A stretch of 64,000 nt of DNA from Mycolicibacterium wolinskyi (GTDB taxonomy: Bacteria > Actinomycetota > Actinomycetes > Mycobacteriales > Mycobacteriaceae). This document shows positions 17,842 through 26,742 of the stretch, piece after piece. Each line of letters opens with the position of its first letter. Position 1 is the first letter of the stretch. The notes under the pieces are model-generated. The model did not search any database. It was not told the DNA's origin and saw only the letters and a list, made by a program, of their open reading frames with translations. Location of the stretch: contig NZ_LQQA01000035.1 in assembly GCF_002101965.1 (NCBI RefSeq), positions 124,001 to 188,000 on the forward strand, given 5' to 3'. Made by a program: the position numbers and the translations under genes.

Positions 17842-18101
17842 TTGTCACGCCAGAGTGACGCCGGCCTTCGCGAGCCACTCTCGCGTGACAACCGTGGTGG
17901 CCGGCGCCCGCCGTTGTCACGCCAGAGTGACGCCGGCGTTCGCGAGCCACTCTCGCGTGACAATCATGGTCGACGCCCGCCGTTGTCACGCCAGAGTGAC
18001 GCCGGCCTTCGCGAGCCACTCTCGCGTGACAATCATGGCCGGCGCCCGCCGTTGTCACGCCAGAGTGACGCCGGCGTTCGGGAGCCACTCTCGCGTGACA
18101 A
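17842..18101. repeat. Four tandem 50-nt inverted-repeat units
   Basis: Units lie at 17842-17891, 17914-17963, 17983-18032 and 18052-18101 (periods 72, 69, 69). Each has 16-base arms, TTGTCACGCCAGAGTG and CACTCTCGCGTGACAA, pairing at 15 of 16 positions around an 18-base GC-rich loop. Units 1 and 3 have C, and units 2 and 4 have G, at the same loop position, so an older two-unit block was probably duplicated. The spacers (22, 19, 19 bases) are related to each other and end in CGCCCGCCG. The block starts six bases after the stop of the hydrolase gene and ends about 110 bases before the pimC-like start. Confidence 0.9.
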
Positions 18102-18106
18102 CGGTG

Positions 18107-19027
18107 TCAGACAAGGTGGGTGGCGAACCAGTCCTGGACCCGGCGCCACGCGTCGGCGGCCGCGGCGGCGTTGTAGCGGTCGCCGGTGTCGTTGAAGAAT
18201 GCGTGGTTGGCGTCGGGCTCGGTGACGAGTTCGTGCACCAGCCCGGCCTTTTCCAGTGCGGCCCGAGCCACGGGTTCGGTGGCGTTCACGCGCTGATCGA
18301 GCGCGCCGTAGAAGCCCAGCACCGCCACGTCCTTGGAGCCGGAGAAGTCGGGATTTTCCGGCGTGGGTCCGTAGAACGGCACGGCCGCGGCCAGTTGCGG
18401 GGTCCCGACGGCCAGCAACCGCCACACCAGGCCCCCGCCCATGCAGAATCCGACGGCGGCGACCTTGCGATCCGGCACGCGCCGCTGCAGTTCGTCGATG
18501 CCGGATTTCAGGTTGGCGACGGATTCCTCGGGTGCGATCTTGCTCAGCGCGGCGGTGGCGTCGGCCGGGTCGGTGAACTTCGCGGTTCCCCCTTGTGCCG
18601 ACAGCAGATCGATCGCGAGTGCGGAGTACCCGATGCCGGCAAACCGGCCCGCGACCGATCTGATGTAGTCGTTGAGGCCTTTGTTCTCGTGGATGACCAG
18701 TACTCCGCCCTTGGCGTCGGGTGCCTCGGCCCATGCGCCCTGAAGTTCCCCGGCGGGCCCGGCCCAGGTGATGGGTTCGGTCGGCAGCCCGCCCTCGGAG
18801 CCCGGGGGCGGACCGGAGGCCGCCGGGCCCGAACCGGTCGCGGTCTCGGTCGCCGACGTCTCGGTGGTCGGCTGCTGGGTCGAACTGCACGCGGCGATCA
18901 ACGAGGTGGCCGCCGCGGTGCTCAGGCCGAGCAGGGCCAGCCTGCGCAGTGCTTCACGGCGCGACAGCAGGCCGTCGAGATGATCGGTGGCGATTTCCTC
19001 GGCAATGTACCGCTGCAACGGAGTCAC
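18107..19027 (-). CDS. Tat-exported lipoprotein, dienelactone hydrolase family
   Basis: Protein of 306 residues. A cytoplasmic lead (MTPLQRYIAEEIATDHLDGLLSR) runs into a twin-arginine motif SRREALRRLALLGL, a hydrophobic core and a lipobox LIAAC, then a Ser/Thr/Pro-rich linker. The alpha/beta hydrolase domain follows, with nucleophile elbow GFCMGGG (Cys nucleophile, as in dienelactone hydrolase), and probable acid and base in GALDQRV and DANHAFFND. It probably hydrolyses ester or lactone substrates outside the membrane. The GTG at 19027 has a CATACT -10-like hexamer seven bases upstream (leaderless), divergent from the SDR gene. Confidence 0.83.
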   Translation of the reverse strand: MTPLQRYIAEEIATDHLDGLLSRREALRRLALLGLSTAAATSLIAACSSTQQPTTETSATETATGSGPAASGPPPGSEGGLPTEPITWAGPAGELQGAWAEAPDAKGGVLVIHENKGLNDYIRSVAGRFAGIGYSALAIDLLSAQGGTAKFTDPADATAALSKIAPEESVANLKSGIDELQRRVPDRKVAAVGFCMGGGLVWRLLAVGTPQLAAAVPFYGPTPENPDFSGSKDVAVLGFYGALDQRVNATEPVARAALEKAGLVHELVTEPDANHAFFNDTGDRYNAAAAADAWRRVQDWFATHLV

Positions 19028-19094
19028 GGTGCCGAGTATGCGCCGAAATGCTGAACTGCAGTGGTCGAACGGCTTGCGGCGCGATACTCGTCGA

Positions 19095-20021
19095 ATGGGG
19101 TGGACACCGGAACCAGATGCCTTGCGGGGGCGCGTCGCGGTGGTTGCCGGCGCGACGCGCGGTGCGGGCCGCGGTATCGCCGCGGCACTGGGCGAAGCGG
19201 GTGCGACGGTCATCTGCACCGGCCGCAGCAGCGTCGCCGGAAACCGCACGTCCGACTACGACCGACCCGAAACCATCGAGGAAACCGCAGACCTGGTATC
19301 CGATCTCGGCGGGTTCGGGGTGGCGATCCAGGTCGATCACCTCGACGTCGGCCAGGTCCGTGCCCTGGCCGGCCGGATCACCGCCGACCACGGCCGCATC
19401 GACATCCTGGTCAACGATCTGTGGGGTGCCGAGATACTCAAGGGCGCGCCACCCACGTGGGGACGGCCAATGTGGCAGCACGACCTCGACGACGGGCTGC
19501 GCATCCTGCGCCTCGGCATCGACACCCACCTCATCACCTCACATTGCCTGCTGCCGCTGCTGGCCAGGGAGCCAGGCGGACTGTTGGTCGAGATATCCGA
19601 CGGGACAACGGCATTCAATATCGACAACTATCGGTTGTCGGTGTTCTACGACCTGGTGAAGAACGCCGTGAACCGGTTGGCGTTCAGCCACGGGCACGAA
19701 CTCGCGACCTTCGGCGCGACCGCGGTGGCCATCACGCCGGGCTGGCTGCGCTCCGAGATGATGCTCGACAACTACGGCGTCACCGAGGCCAATTGGCGTG
19801 CGGCGCTCGACCCGGTGCGAACCGACGGTTATCCGATGGCGCCGCCCGGGTTCGCCGAGTCCGAGACACCCCGTTTTGTCGGGCGGGGCGTGGCCGCGAT
19901 CGCCGCGGACCCGGACCGCGCACGCTGGAATCAGCGGTCGGTGAGCTCGATCGAGCTGGCGAGGGAGTACGGGTTCACCGACGTCGACGGACGGCAACCG
20001 GACGCCTGGGCGCCGATATAG
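19095..20021 (+). CDS. Short-chain dehydrogenase/reductase
   Basis: NAD(P)-dependent SDR of 308 residues, slightly longer than classical members. The cofactor motif is VVAGATRGAGRGIAAALGE, the core strand LVNDLWGAE stands in for the classical NNAG, and the catalytic YxxxK appears as YDLVK near residue 185. The large C-terminal part (ITPGWLRSEMMLDNYGV onward) resembles mycobacterial SDRs of unknown substrate. The ATG at 19095 is six bases after GATACT, so the message is probably leaderless. Confidence 0.82.
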   Translation: MGWTPEPDALRGRVAVVAGATRGAGRGIAAALGEAGATVICTGRSSVAGNRTSDYDRPETIEETADLVSDLGGFGVAIQVDHLDVGQVRALAGRITADHGRIDILVNDLWGAEILKGAPPTWGRPMWQHDLDDGLRILRLGIDTHLITSHCLLPLLAREPGGLLVEISDGTTAFNIDNYRLSVFYDLVKNAVNRLAFSHGHELATFGATAVAITPGWLRSEMMLDNYGVTEANWRAALDPVRTDGYPMAPPGFAESETPRFVGRGVAAIAADPDRARWNQRSVSSIELAREYGFTDVDGRQPDAWAPI

Positions 20022-20085
20022 TCGCAGTTCAGCGGCCCGCCGCGACAGTCAGTAGACATTTTTTCAAATCTGTTCACCGATTTCG

Positions 20086-20115
20086 TTGACACCTGGACGT
20101 CGCCGGTTGTTCTAT
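20086..20115 (+). promoter_or_regulatory. SigA-type promoter of the amidohydrolase gene
   Basis: TTGACA (20086-20091) and TTCTAT (20110-20115) are separated by 18 bases. The GTG at 20122 lies six bases further, so transcription would start at or next to the start codon. This also argues against an upstream in-frame TTG, which is inside the -35. Confidence 0.55.
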
Positions 20116-20121
20116 GACGGG

Positions 20122-21909
20122 GTGACCTTCGACACAATCATCCGTAACGGCCGCTGGTTCGACGGCACCGGTGGACCGTCCGCTGTGCGCGACATCGCGA
20201 TTCGCGACGGGCACGTCGTCGAGATCTCGGCGCATGAACTCGACGCGACGGACTGCCCGCAAGTCATCGACGCGACCGGCAAGTGGGTGCTGCCCGGGAT
20301 GCTCGACATCCACACCCACTATGACGTCGAGGTCCTCAACGGCCCGTCGCTGTCGGAATCGCTGCGCCACGGCGTGACGACGGTGATGCTGGGATCCTGC
20401 TCGTTGTCGACCGTGCACGTGGGCGGCGTCGACGCGGGTGACCTGTTCGGACGCGTCGAAGCCATCCCCCGCGAGCACGTGATCGCGGCAGTCGACGCCA
20501 ACAAGACCTGGACGAACTGCGAGGAGTACATCGCCGCCCTCGAAGGGTTGCCGCTCGGACCCAATCTGGCCGCATTCATCGGGCATTCCGATATGCGTAC
20601 CGCGGTGATGGGTCTCGACCGCGCCACGCGTAAGGATCAGCGCCCCACCCGGGCCGAGCAGGCCAGGATGGAGCAGATGCTCAAGGCGGCCCTCGATGCC
20701 GGGTTTGTCGGAATGTCTTCGCAGCAATTGCTTTTCGACAAGATCGACGGCGAGGTGTGCCGCTCGCGGACGTTGCCGTCGACGTATGCCAAACCACGCG
20801 AGTTGCGCCGGCTGAAATCGTTGCTACGTCGCGCCGGGCGAGTCCTGCAGTCGGGGCCCGACATCCAGAATCCGCTGAATCTGGCCTCGCAGGTCGCACA
20901 GTCCCTCGGGATCTTCCGCAACCCGCTCAAAACCAGCCTGCTGTCGGCGGCCGACATCAAGGCCAATCCGTACGCGATCCTGATGATGGGGCCGCTCGCC
21001 CGGGCCGTGAACGCGCTGGGCGGCAACTTCCGGTGGCAGCATCTGCCGGTTCCGTTCGAGGTGTATGCCGACGGTATCGACCTCGTGGTGTTCGAGGAGT
21101 TCGGCTCGGGAGCCGCGGCCCTGCACCTGCGCGACGAGGTGGAGCGCAACGAGTTGTTGCGCGACGAGTCCTATCGCCGCCGTTTCCGAAAGGATTACGA
21201 CGCCAAGTTCGGTGTGCGGGTGTGGCATCGCGACTTCTTCGACGCCGAGATAGTGGCATGCCCCGACGAATCGGTGATCGGCAAGTCGTTCGGACAGGTC
21301 GGCGTCGATCGCGGCGTGCATCCCGTCGACGCGTTCCTCGACCTCGTACTCGAATACGGTACCGCGGTGCGCTGGCACACCACGATCTCCAATCACCGCC
21401 CGGAGGTCCTCAAGAAGCTGGCCCGCGATCCGGGCATCCAGATGGGCTTTTCCGACGCGGGCGCGCACCTGCGCAACATGGCGTTCTACAACATGGGCCT
21501 GCGCCTGCTGCGCCATGTGCTGGACGCCGAGAAGGCCGGCACGCCGTTCATGTCCGTGGAGCGGGCCGTGCATCGGCTCACCGGCGAACTCGCCGACTGG
21601 TACCGCATCGACGCGGGCCATCTGCGCGTCGGGGACCGTGCCGACGTGGTGGTGATCGATCCGGCGCGCCTCGACGATTCACTCGACGAGTACGCCGAAG
21701 ACACCGTCGAGTCCTACGGCGGGCTGTCCCGGATGGTCAACCGCAACGACGACACCGTCAACGCCGTGCTGGTCGGCGGTCGCGCCGTATACCTCGACGG
21801 CACGCTGACCGAGCTCGTCGGGACACAGCGGACCGGCCGGTTCCTGCGGGCCGCGCACCGCTCCCCCGCCCTGCCCTCCGAGAAAGGCGAACTCACAAGT
21901 GTCCGTTGA
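20122..21909 (+). CDS. Amidohydrolase, N-acyl-D-amino-acid deacylase-like
   Basis: Metal-dependent amidohydrolase of 595 residues. It opens FDTIIRNGRWFDGTGGPSAVRDIAIRDGHVV, then has metal-ligand motif GMLDIHTHYDVEVLNGP near residue 70. Later segments are FIGHSDMRTAVMG, the C-terminal metal region GFSDAGAHLRNMAFYN, and a closing LRVGDRADVVVIDPARLD beta-sandwich. The family cleaves N-acyl D-amino acids or cyclic amides. Its last 11 bases overlap the SnoaL-like gene, so the two are translationally linked. Confidence 0.82.
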   Translation: MTFDTIIRNGRWFDGTGGPSAVRDIAIRDGHVVEISAHELDATDCPQVIDATGKWVLPGMLDIHTHYDVEVLNGPSLSESLRHGVTTVMLGSCSLSTVHVGGVDAGDLFGRVEAIPREHVIAAVDANKTWTNCEEYIAALEGLPLGPNLAAFIGHSDMRTAVMGLDRATRKDQRPTRAEQARMEQMLKAALDAGFVGMSSQQLLFDKIDGEVCRSRTLPSTYAKPRELRRLKSLLRRAGRVLQSGPDIQNPLNLASQVAQSLGIFRNPLKTSLLSAADIKANPYAILMMGPLARAVNALGGNFRWQHLPVPFEVYADGIDLVVFEEFGSGAAALHLRDEVERNELLRDESYRRRFRKDYDAKFGVRVWHRDFFDAEIVACPDESVIGKSFGQVGVDRGVHPVDAFLDLVLEYGTAVRWHTTISNHRPEVLKKLARDPGIQMGFSDAGAHLRNMAFYNMGLRLLRHVLDAEKAGTPFMSVERAVHRLTGELADWYRIDAGHLRVGDRADVVVIDPARLDDSLDEYAEDTVESYGGLSRMVNRNDDTVNAVLVGGRAVYLDGTLTELVGTQRTGRFLRAAHRSPALPSEKGELTSVR

Positions 21910-22342
21910 AGATACGATTCTCGGGATGTGGAAGGCGCTGTCCGGCCGGGATTGGGACCTGCTGAAAACCTATCTGGCCGAGGACTGCATCTACCTCGAC
22001 ATGCCGGTCGGCCCGGCCGCTGCCGCCAAGGGTCCAGAAGACATCGTCAAACGCCTCAAGATCGGCCTCGAGCCGCTCGCGTCCTACGAGCACTTCGACG
22101 GGCTGCTCATCGCCGCCGGTCAGGACGCCATGTACGAGCACCACGAGGAATGGCATTGGCAGACCGGCGAATCCGCGGTGCTGAAGTTCGTCAGCGTGCA
22201 CCGCGTCGAGGACGGCAAGATCACGCTGTGGAAGGACTACTGGGACATGGGGGCACTCGCCAACCACGCCCCGCCGACCTGGATGGCCGACTTCGCCAAC
22301 GCGGACATGTCGTGGGTGTACGACGCGACCGGGCAGGTGTGA
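21899..22342 (+). CDS. Limonene-1,2-epoxide hydrolase/SnoaL-like protein
   Basis: Protein of 147 residues with the NTF2-like cone fold: VEDTILGMWKALSGRDWDLLKTYLAEDCIYLDMPVGPAAAAKGPEDIVKRLK at the N-terminus and the strand pair AVLKFVSVHRVEDGKITLWKDYWDMGAL at the C-terminus. The Asp and Arg spacing fits limonene epoxide hydrolase relatives, but the family is broad. The GTG start at 21899 overlaps the amidohydrolase stop by 11 bases, indicating joint function. Confidence 0.75.
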   Translation: MSVEDTILGMWKALSGRDWDLLKTYLAEDCIYLDMPVGPAAAAKGPEDIVKRLKIGLEPLASYEHFDGLLIAAGQDAMYEHHEEWHWQTGESAVLKFVSVHRVEDGKITLWKDYWDMGALANHAPPTWMADFANADMSWVYDATGQV

Positions 22343-22354
22343 CCGGGCGCCCGA

Positions 22355-22720
22355 TCAGTCGATCCCCCACACCAGACAGAACGGGTGCCCGGCCGGATCG
22401 CGGAACACCCGGAACATCCCGTCCTCGACGGCGCCGTCGACCCGCGTGGCGCCAAGGGCAAGCACCTGCTGCTGGGCGGTGTCGGCATCGTCGACCTGGA
22501 TGTCGAGGTGGAACTGCTGAGATCCGCCCGGATCCGGGAAAGTCGGTGGCTGGTGGCGCGGTGAGTACTGACATGCCAGCCGTCGACCCGCCGGATCGGT
22601 GACGACGACCCACGTGTCGTCTTCTTCGGAGACTTCCCCGCCGAGCACTTCGGCGTAGAACGCGGCCAGCTTGCGCGGATCTTGGCAGTCCAGGACGACA
22701 GAACGTAGCTTTCCGATCAT
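22355..22720 (-). CDS. VOC (glyoxalase/bleomycin-resistance) fold protein
   Basis: Protein of 121 residues with the VOC signature: LRSVVLDCQDPRKLAAFYAEVLGGEV at the N-terminus and FHLDIQVDDADTAQQQVLALGATRV…FRVFRDPAGHPFCLVW at the C-terminus. This is the common mycobacterial glyoxalase-like type, of unknown substrate. The ATG at 22720 opens the conserved region directly. The gene is 40 bases downstream of the glnA3-like stop on the same strand. Confidence 0.8.
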   Translation of the reverse strand: MIGKLRSVVLDCQDPRKLAAFYAEVLGGEVSEEDDTWVVVTDPAGRRLACQYSPRHQPPTFPDPGGSQQFHLDIQVDDADTAQQQVLALGATRVDGAVEDGMFRVFRDPAGHPFCLVWGID

Positions 22721-22760
22721 GGCATCGGTATTGCCGCCTGCCGTTCTGGGCAAACCGACG

Positions 22761-24131
22761 TCAGACGCTCCACGCCATTCGGAACCTGTCGGCAAGCGAT
22801 TCTGGGTCGAGATCACCGAATTTCTCGTGCTCGTAGCGCCGCACCGCAAGAACGGCGTCGACCACCTGATTGCCCAGAATCCCGCGGATCAGTTCCGACT
22901 CGTCGAGGGCGGCCAACGCATCGATCTGGCGGCTCGGCAACAGTGCGACATTCTGCTCGGTGCGCTCGTCGTCGCTCAGACTGCTCGGGTCGACCGACAC
23001 CTCGGACGGCAACGGCAGGTTCTTCTCGATGCCGTGGTGGGCCAGGCCGAGGATCGTCGCCGTCGCGAGGTACGGGTTGGCCGACGGGTCGATGACTTTG
23101 ACCTCGACATTGGCGCCATACGGGTTGCTGGGTCCGCCGATGAGGAATCGCACTGCGGCTTCACGGTTTTCGGTGCCCCAGCAGTTGTGTGCGCCCGCCC
23201 AGTGGCCGGGCTGGATGCGCAGACCCGACACCACCGAGCCGCACAGCACGCCCTGCGCGGCGGGCAACCCGGCGAGCAGACCGGCCAGGGCCGACTCCCC
23301 CTCCGGGGTCATACCGCGCGCCGCCGATCCACCCGAGAACACCGGGACGTCTCCGCGGCCCAGCGAAAAGTGTTGATGCGAGCCGGAACCCACACTGTCG
23401 GCGAACGGGACGGGTGACAGGCTCACGCGCATGCCGTATCGCCTGGCGACTCGGCCCACGATGATGCGCATGAGGACCAACTGGTCGGCCGCGGCGACGG
23501 GCTGTTGCGGCGACAGCGAGATCTCGAACTGGTTGGCGCCGTACTCGGGATGGAACTGCTCGATCGTCACGCCGGAACTGGTGGCCGCGTTCATGACATC
23601 ACGCACGAAGCCCTCGAATTCCAGTAACCCGGCCAGCCCGTACTGGGCCCATGACACCGAGGGCAGCCGGCTGCCGTCCTCGCCCACCAGGACGAATTCC
23701 AGTTCGTGACCCACGAGTGCGGTGAGGCCGGCAGCGTCGAGCCGGTCGGCCACGCGCTGCAGGACACCGCGGCTGCAGTACGGATCCGGTGTCCCGTCCT
23801 GGTTGTAGAAAGCGCCTGGCGCCCAGGCCAATCCGTCACCGAGGATCCGCAGCGCACCGAGGTCGATCCGGATGCGCTGGTCCCCCACCACACTGATCGC
23901 GTCGCCGAACACGATGCCCGTCTGGTCGATGGTGAAGGCGTGGAACACCGGGCTGGCGCCGAGTCCGGGGTCGGCGAATATCCCCATGCGGCGTAGCGGA
24001 ACGGTTTTCGCGTGCGTCAGCCCGGCCGGATTGACGACCGTGCCGATCAGTGTCGCGACCCCGTCCGATTCGAGCTGGGCGATGGCCGCTGCCGCGAGGG
24101 GTTTGCCTGTCCTGGATGTCCCAGCTGTCAC
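22761..24131 (-). CDS. glnA3: Glutamine synthetase-like ligase, GlnA3 type
   Basis: Ligase of 456 residues. It shows the glutamine-synthetase landmarks LVGHELEFVLVGEDG, EYGANQFEISLSPQQPVAAADQLVLMR, a metal/ATP segment VGSGSHQHFSLGRG, and ENREAAVRFLIGGPSNPYGANVEVKVIDPSANPYLATATILGLA. Divergence from GlnA1 and the neighbourhood (MFS exporter then bfrA) match M. tuberculosis Rv1878 (glnA3), beside Rv1877 and Rv1876 (bfrA). GlnA3 homologues in Streptomyces glutamylate polyamines; whether this one does is inference. The GTG at 24131 is 29 bases after the carboxymuconolactone-decarboxylase-like gene. Confidence 0.82.
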   Translation of the reverse strand: MTAGTSRTGKPLAAAAIAQLESDGVATLIGTVVNPAGLTHAKTVPLRRMGIFADPGLGASPVFHAFTIDQTGIVFGDAISVVGDQRIRIDLGALRILGDGLAWAPGAFYNQDGTPDPYCSRGVLQRVADRLDAAGLTALVGHELEFVLVGEDGSRLPSVSWAQYGLAGLLEFEGFVRDVMNAATSSGVTIEQFHPEYGANQFEISLSPQQPVAAADQLVLMRIIVGRVARRYGMRVSLSPVPFADSVGSGSHQHFSLGRGDVPVFSGGSAARGMTPEGESALAGLLAGLPAAQGVLCGSVVSGLRIQPGHWAGAHNCWGTENREAAVRFLIGGPSNPYGANVEVKVIDPSANPYLATATILGLAHHGIEKNLPLPSEVSVDPSSLSDDERTEQNVALLPSRQIDALAALDESELIRGILGNQVVDAVLAVRRYEHEKFGDLDPESLADRFRMAWSV

Positions 24132-24160
24132 AACCTCATTGTGCGCCGCGACAGTGCGGC

Positions 24161-24643
24161 CTACAGCGTGATCTTGCAGGTTTGGCCGATGTCGAGGGTC
24201 CGCAGCATCCGGCCCATTCCGAGCCACATCGCGCACGACAACGCCAGGTCGGTCAGCAGCTCGGCATCGAAGTGCTCGGCGGCGCGCTCCCAGAAATCCT
24301 CGTCATCGCGAAGTTCGGCGTGCTCGGTGGCGAACCGGTGCGCGAACTCGGCGGCGATGCGCTCGGCGGGACTGTAGCCCGGCCACGTCTGCCATTCCGC
24401 GGCGTGGTCGTAGAGATCCTCGTCGACGCCGGCCGCCGCACCCTCGCCGTCGCGGGTGTTCTGGCACACCATGCATTCGTTGTCGAGCGCGATCACCATC
24501 CGGGCGAGTTCGCGGACCCGCAGCGGCAGGCGGCCTTTCGTGTACACCGCGTTGGTGAAGTTCGCCATGGCGGTGCCGATGTCCGGCGATCGCAAAATCC
24601 AGCCGGCCACGTCGTCGTCGGGGAAGTCTCCAATGCGGCTCAT
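24161..24643 (-). CDS. Carboxymuconolactone decarboxylase/AhpD-fold protein
   Basis: All-helical protein of 160 residues with the AhpD-type CxxC motif ECMVCQNTRDGEGAAAG following LPLRVRELARMVIALDN. The pair of cysteines may be redox active (peroxidase-linked) or the protein may act as a decarboxylase. The helical C-terminal half (FWERAAEHFDAELLTDLALSCAMWLGMGRML) is typical. It begins a same-strand unit with the glnA3-like gene. A KstR-like palindrome lies 30 bases upstream of the start. Confidence 0.78.
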   Translation of the reverse strand: MSRIGDFPDDDVAGWILRSPDIGTAMANFTNAVYTKGRLPLRVRELARMVIALDNECMVCQNTRDGEGAAAGVDEDLYDHAAEWQTWPGYSPAERIAAEFAHRFATEHAELRDDEDFWERAAEHFDAELLTDLALSCAMWLGMGRMLRTLDIGQTCKITL

Positions 24644-24673
24644 GGCCGAATCGTACGCGCGCGGGCGAAAATC

Positions 24674-24687
24674 TGGAACAAGTTCTA
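24674..24687. promoter_or_regulatory. KstR-like palindrome upstream of the AhpD-like/glnA3 unit
   Basis: TGGAACAAGTTCTA fits the recalled KstR operator TnnAACnnGTTnnA at every fixed position and lies 30 bases upstream of the minus-strand start at 24643. It overlaps the stop codon of the MFS gene. KstR is the TetR-type repressor of cholesterol/lipid catabolism; binding here is inferred. Confidence 0.5.
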
Positions 24688-26742
24688 GTTTTTCTCTGCC
24701 GCCCCGACGGTGGCCAGCTCCTCGCGGTCATCACCCCAGTCGCGCTGCAGCAGGACGCGATGCGCGATGCGCTCGAGCGCCGCCTCCACCTGGGCGCGGT
24801 CCGGGCGGCCGTCGAACGACGACGACGCGGCGAGCTTGTCGACGATGCGCCCCACGAGCGCGGCCGACACGGCGTCGACCTGTCGGATGCCACTCTGGGT
24901 CAGCCACAGTTGATCGCCGGTGCGCAGCGCGTATCCGTCGGTGACGAGTCGGTTGAACGTGGGTTCGAGGACTTCGTACGGGACGCGTAACCCGTCGGCG
25001 ATCTCGGTCAAGCGGGCGGTCCCGAACACCTGGCTCTGCCGGTATATCCGCAGCAGCGCCCACAGCCCCGCCACGTCGAGTTCGCAGCCAGGGCACCCGG
25101 CGACCGTGCGCAGCCGGATCTCGGGCGAATGGCGCATCAAGCGGCTGATCGCGGTCTCCAGCACCTTGTCGGGGGATTCGGTGCTCGGCATGCCGAAACC
25201 CTCGCCGAGGTCCATCGCCAGCGCGGCCTCCGTCTCGCGCAACGGCACCTCTCTGAGGAACAACGCGACGATGAACCCGATCAGCGCGACCGGCGCGGCA
25301 CACAGGAACACCAGATCCAGCGCATCGGCATAGGCGTTCACGATCGGCGCGGCGGCCTCGTGCGTGAGTTCGTGCAGCGCCTTGGGTGAGTCCGCCGCGA
25401 CGGGCGGGGCGCCGCTCGCGGCGAGCGCACCGGGCAACCGGTCCGACAGGAAGCCGGCGAACAACGAGCCGAAGACGGCGGCGCCGAACGAGCTGCCGAT
25501 GGTCCGGAAGAAGGTCACGCCCGACGTCGCGACACCCAGATCGTTGAAATCCGCGGTGTTCTGCACGATGAGGACGAGCACCTGCATGCACAGGCCGATG
25601 CCGGCACCCAGGATGAACAGGTACAGGGACTGCAGCGCAACGGGCGTCGCGGCGTTCATCCGCGACAGCAGCACGAACCCGACCAGCATGATCGCCGTCC
25701 CGGCGACCGGGTAGATCTTGTAGCGGCCGGTACGCCCGACGAGGCTGCCGCTCACCGTGGACGTGATCAGCAACCCGATCACCATGGGCATGGTCCGCAG
25801 CCCGGATTCGGAAGCTGATACGCCGCCGACGAACTGCATGAAGGTGGGCATGAACGTCAGCGCACCGAGCATCGCGAAACCGACGACCAACGACAGCACG
25901 CAGCACACCGAGAACACCGGGTTGCGGAACAGCCGCATCGGCAGAATCGGTTCGTCCGCCTTGTTCTCGGCTCGCACGAACAGCGCCAGGGCGATGACGG
26001 ATACGACGATCAGCCCGATGAGGGTCGGCGACGTCCACCCCAGCTCGCCGCCCATGCTCGTCGCCAGCGTCAGGCCGGATGCCCCGATCCCGACCCAGGC
26101 GATTCCCGCGTAGTCGATCACCGGGCGCGCGGGACGCGACGCCCGCGCCGGAATGGTGGCCGCGGCGACCGCGAGCACGACGATTCCCACCGGGATGCTG
26201 AGCCAGAAGGCCCACCGCCAGCCGAGGTGATCGGTGACGAACCCGCCGAGCAGCGGCCCCGCCACGGTCGTGACGCCGAACACCGCACCGAGGGCGCCCT
26301 GGTAGCGACCGCGGTCCCGTAACGGGATCACCTCACCGATCAACGCCGTGGAGGTGACCATGATGGCGCCACCGCCGATGCCTTGCAGCGCACGCGCCGC
26401 CACGAGCATCGCCATCGACCCCGACAGCCCGCTGAGGACAGAACCGGCAAGAAAGCACAGGACCGCCACCTGGTACACGGCTTTGCGGCCGAAGATGTCG
26501 CCGACCTTGCCGACCACGGCCGTCACGACGGTGGACGCGAGGAGATAGCTCGTCACGACCCAGGACTGATGGCCCGCACCACCGAGGTCGGCCACGACAG
26601 TGGGAAGCGCGGTCGCGACGATGGTCTGGTTGAGCGACGCCAGGAGCATGCCGAGCAGGACGGCGACGAACACCAGGTTGCGTCTGCGCACGCTCAGCAG
26701 CACGCTGTCGGACGACTGTTCGGCAGTCGGTGTGCTCGTCAT
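24685..26742 (-). CDS. MFS drug exporter (EmrB/QacA, 14-TM; Rv1877-like) with C-terminal extension
   Basis: Membrane protein of 685 residues. The first helices carry GMLLASLNQTIVATALPTVVADLGG and motif A GKVGDIFGRKAVYQ, as in DHA2-type multidrug exporters, and about fourteen helices fill the first ~530 residues. The last ~150 residues are soluble and look like a winged-helix domain (ALLRIYRQSQVFGTARLTEIADGLRVPYEVLEPTFNRLVTDGYALRTGDQLWLTQSG), with a CPGC near residue 575. Length and position match M. tuberculosis Rv1877 next to bfrA. AAAGGAAG precedes the ATG at 26742. Confidence 0.85.
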   Translation of the reverse strand: MTSTPTAEQSSDSVLLSVRRRNLVFVAVLLGMLLASLNQTIVATALPTVVADLGGAGHQSWVVTSYLLASTVVTAVVGKVGDIFGRKAVYQVAVLCFLAGSVLSGLSGSMAMLVAARALQGIGGGAIMVTSTALIGEVIPLRDRGRYQGALGAVFGVTTVAGPLLGGFVTDHLGWRWAFWLSIPVGIVVLAVAAATIPARASRPARPVIDYAGIAWVGIGASGLTLATSMGGELGWTSPTLIGLIVVSVIALALFVRAENKADEPILPMRLFRNPVFSVCCVLSLVVGFAMLGALTFMPTFMQFVGGVSASESGLRTMPMVIGLLITSTVSGSLVGRTGRYKIYPVAGTAIMLVGFVLLSRMNAATPVALQSLYLFILGAGIGLCMQVLVLIVQNTADFNDLGVATSGVTFFRTIGSSFGAAVFGSLFAGFLSDRLPGALAASGAPPVAADSPKALHELTHEAAAPIVNAYADALDLVFLCAAPVALIGFIVALFLREVPLRETEAALAMDLGEGFGMPSTESPDKVLETAISRLMRHSPEIRLRTVAGCPGCELDVAGLWALLRIYRQSQVFGTARLTEIADGLRVPYEVLEPTFNRLVTDGYALRTGDQLWLTQSGIRQVDAVSAALVGRIVDKLAASSSFDGRPDRAQVEAALERIAHRVLLQRDWGDDREELATVGAAEKN

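Noticed and set aside
17842..18101. CRISPR array
   Set aside because: The repeats are 50-nt near-palindromes with 19-22-base spacers that are themselves similar; no cas gene is nearby. An interspersed inverted-repeat element fits better.
17842..18195. Repetitive open frames on both strands across the inverted repeats (peptides such as SRDN… and RRHSGVTT…)
   Set aside because: They are translations of the repeat units and depend on unit length, not on coding sequence. No start site or homology supports them.
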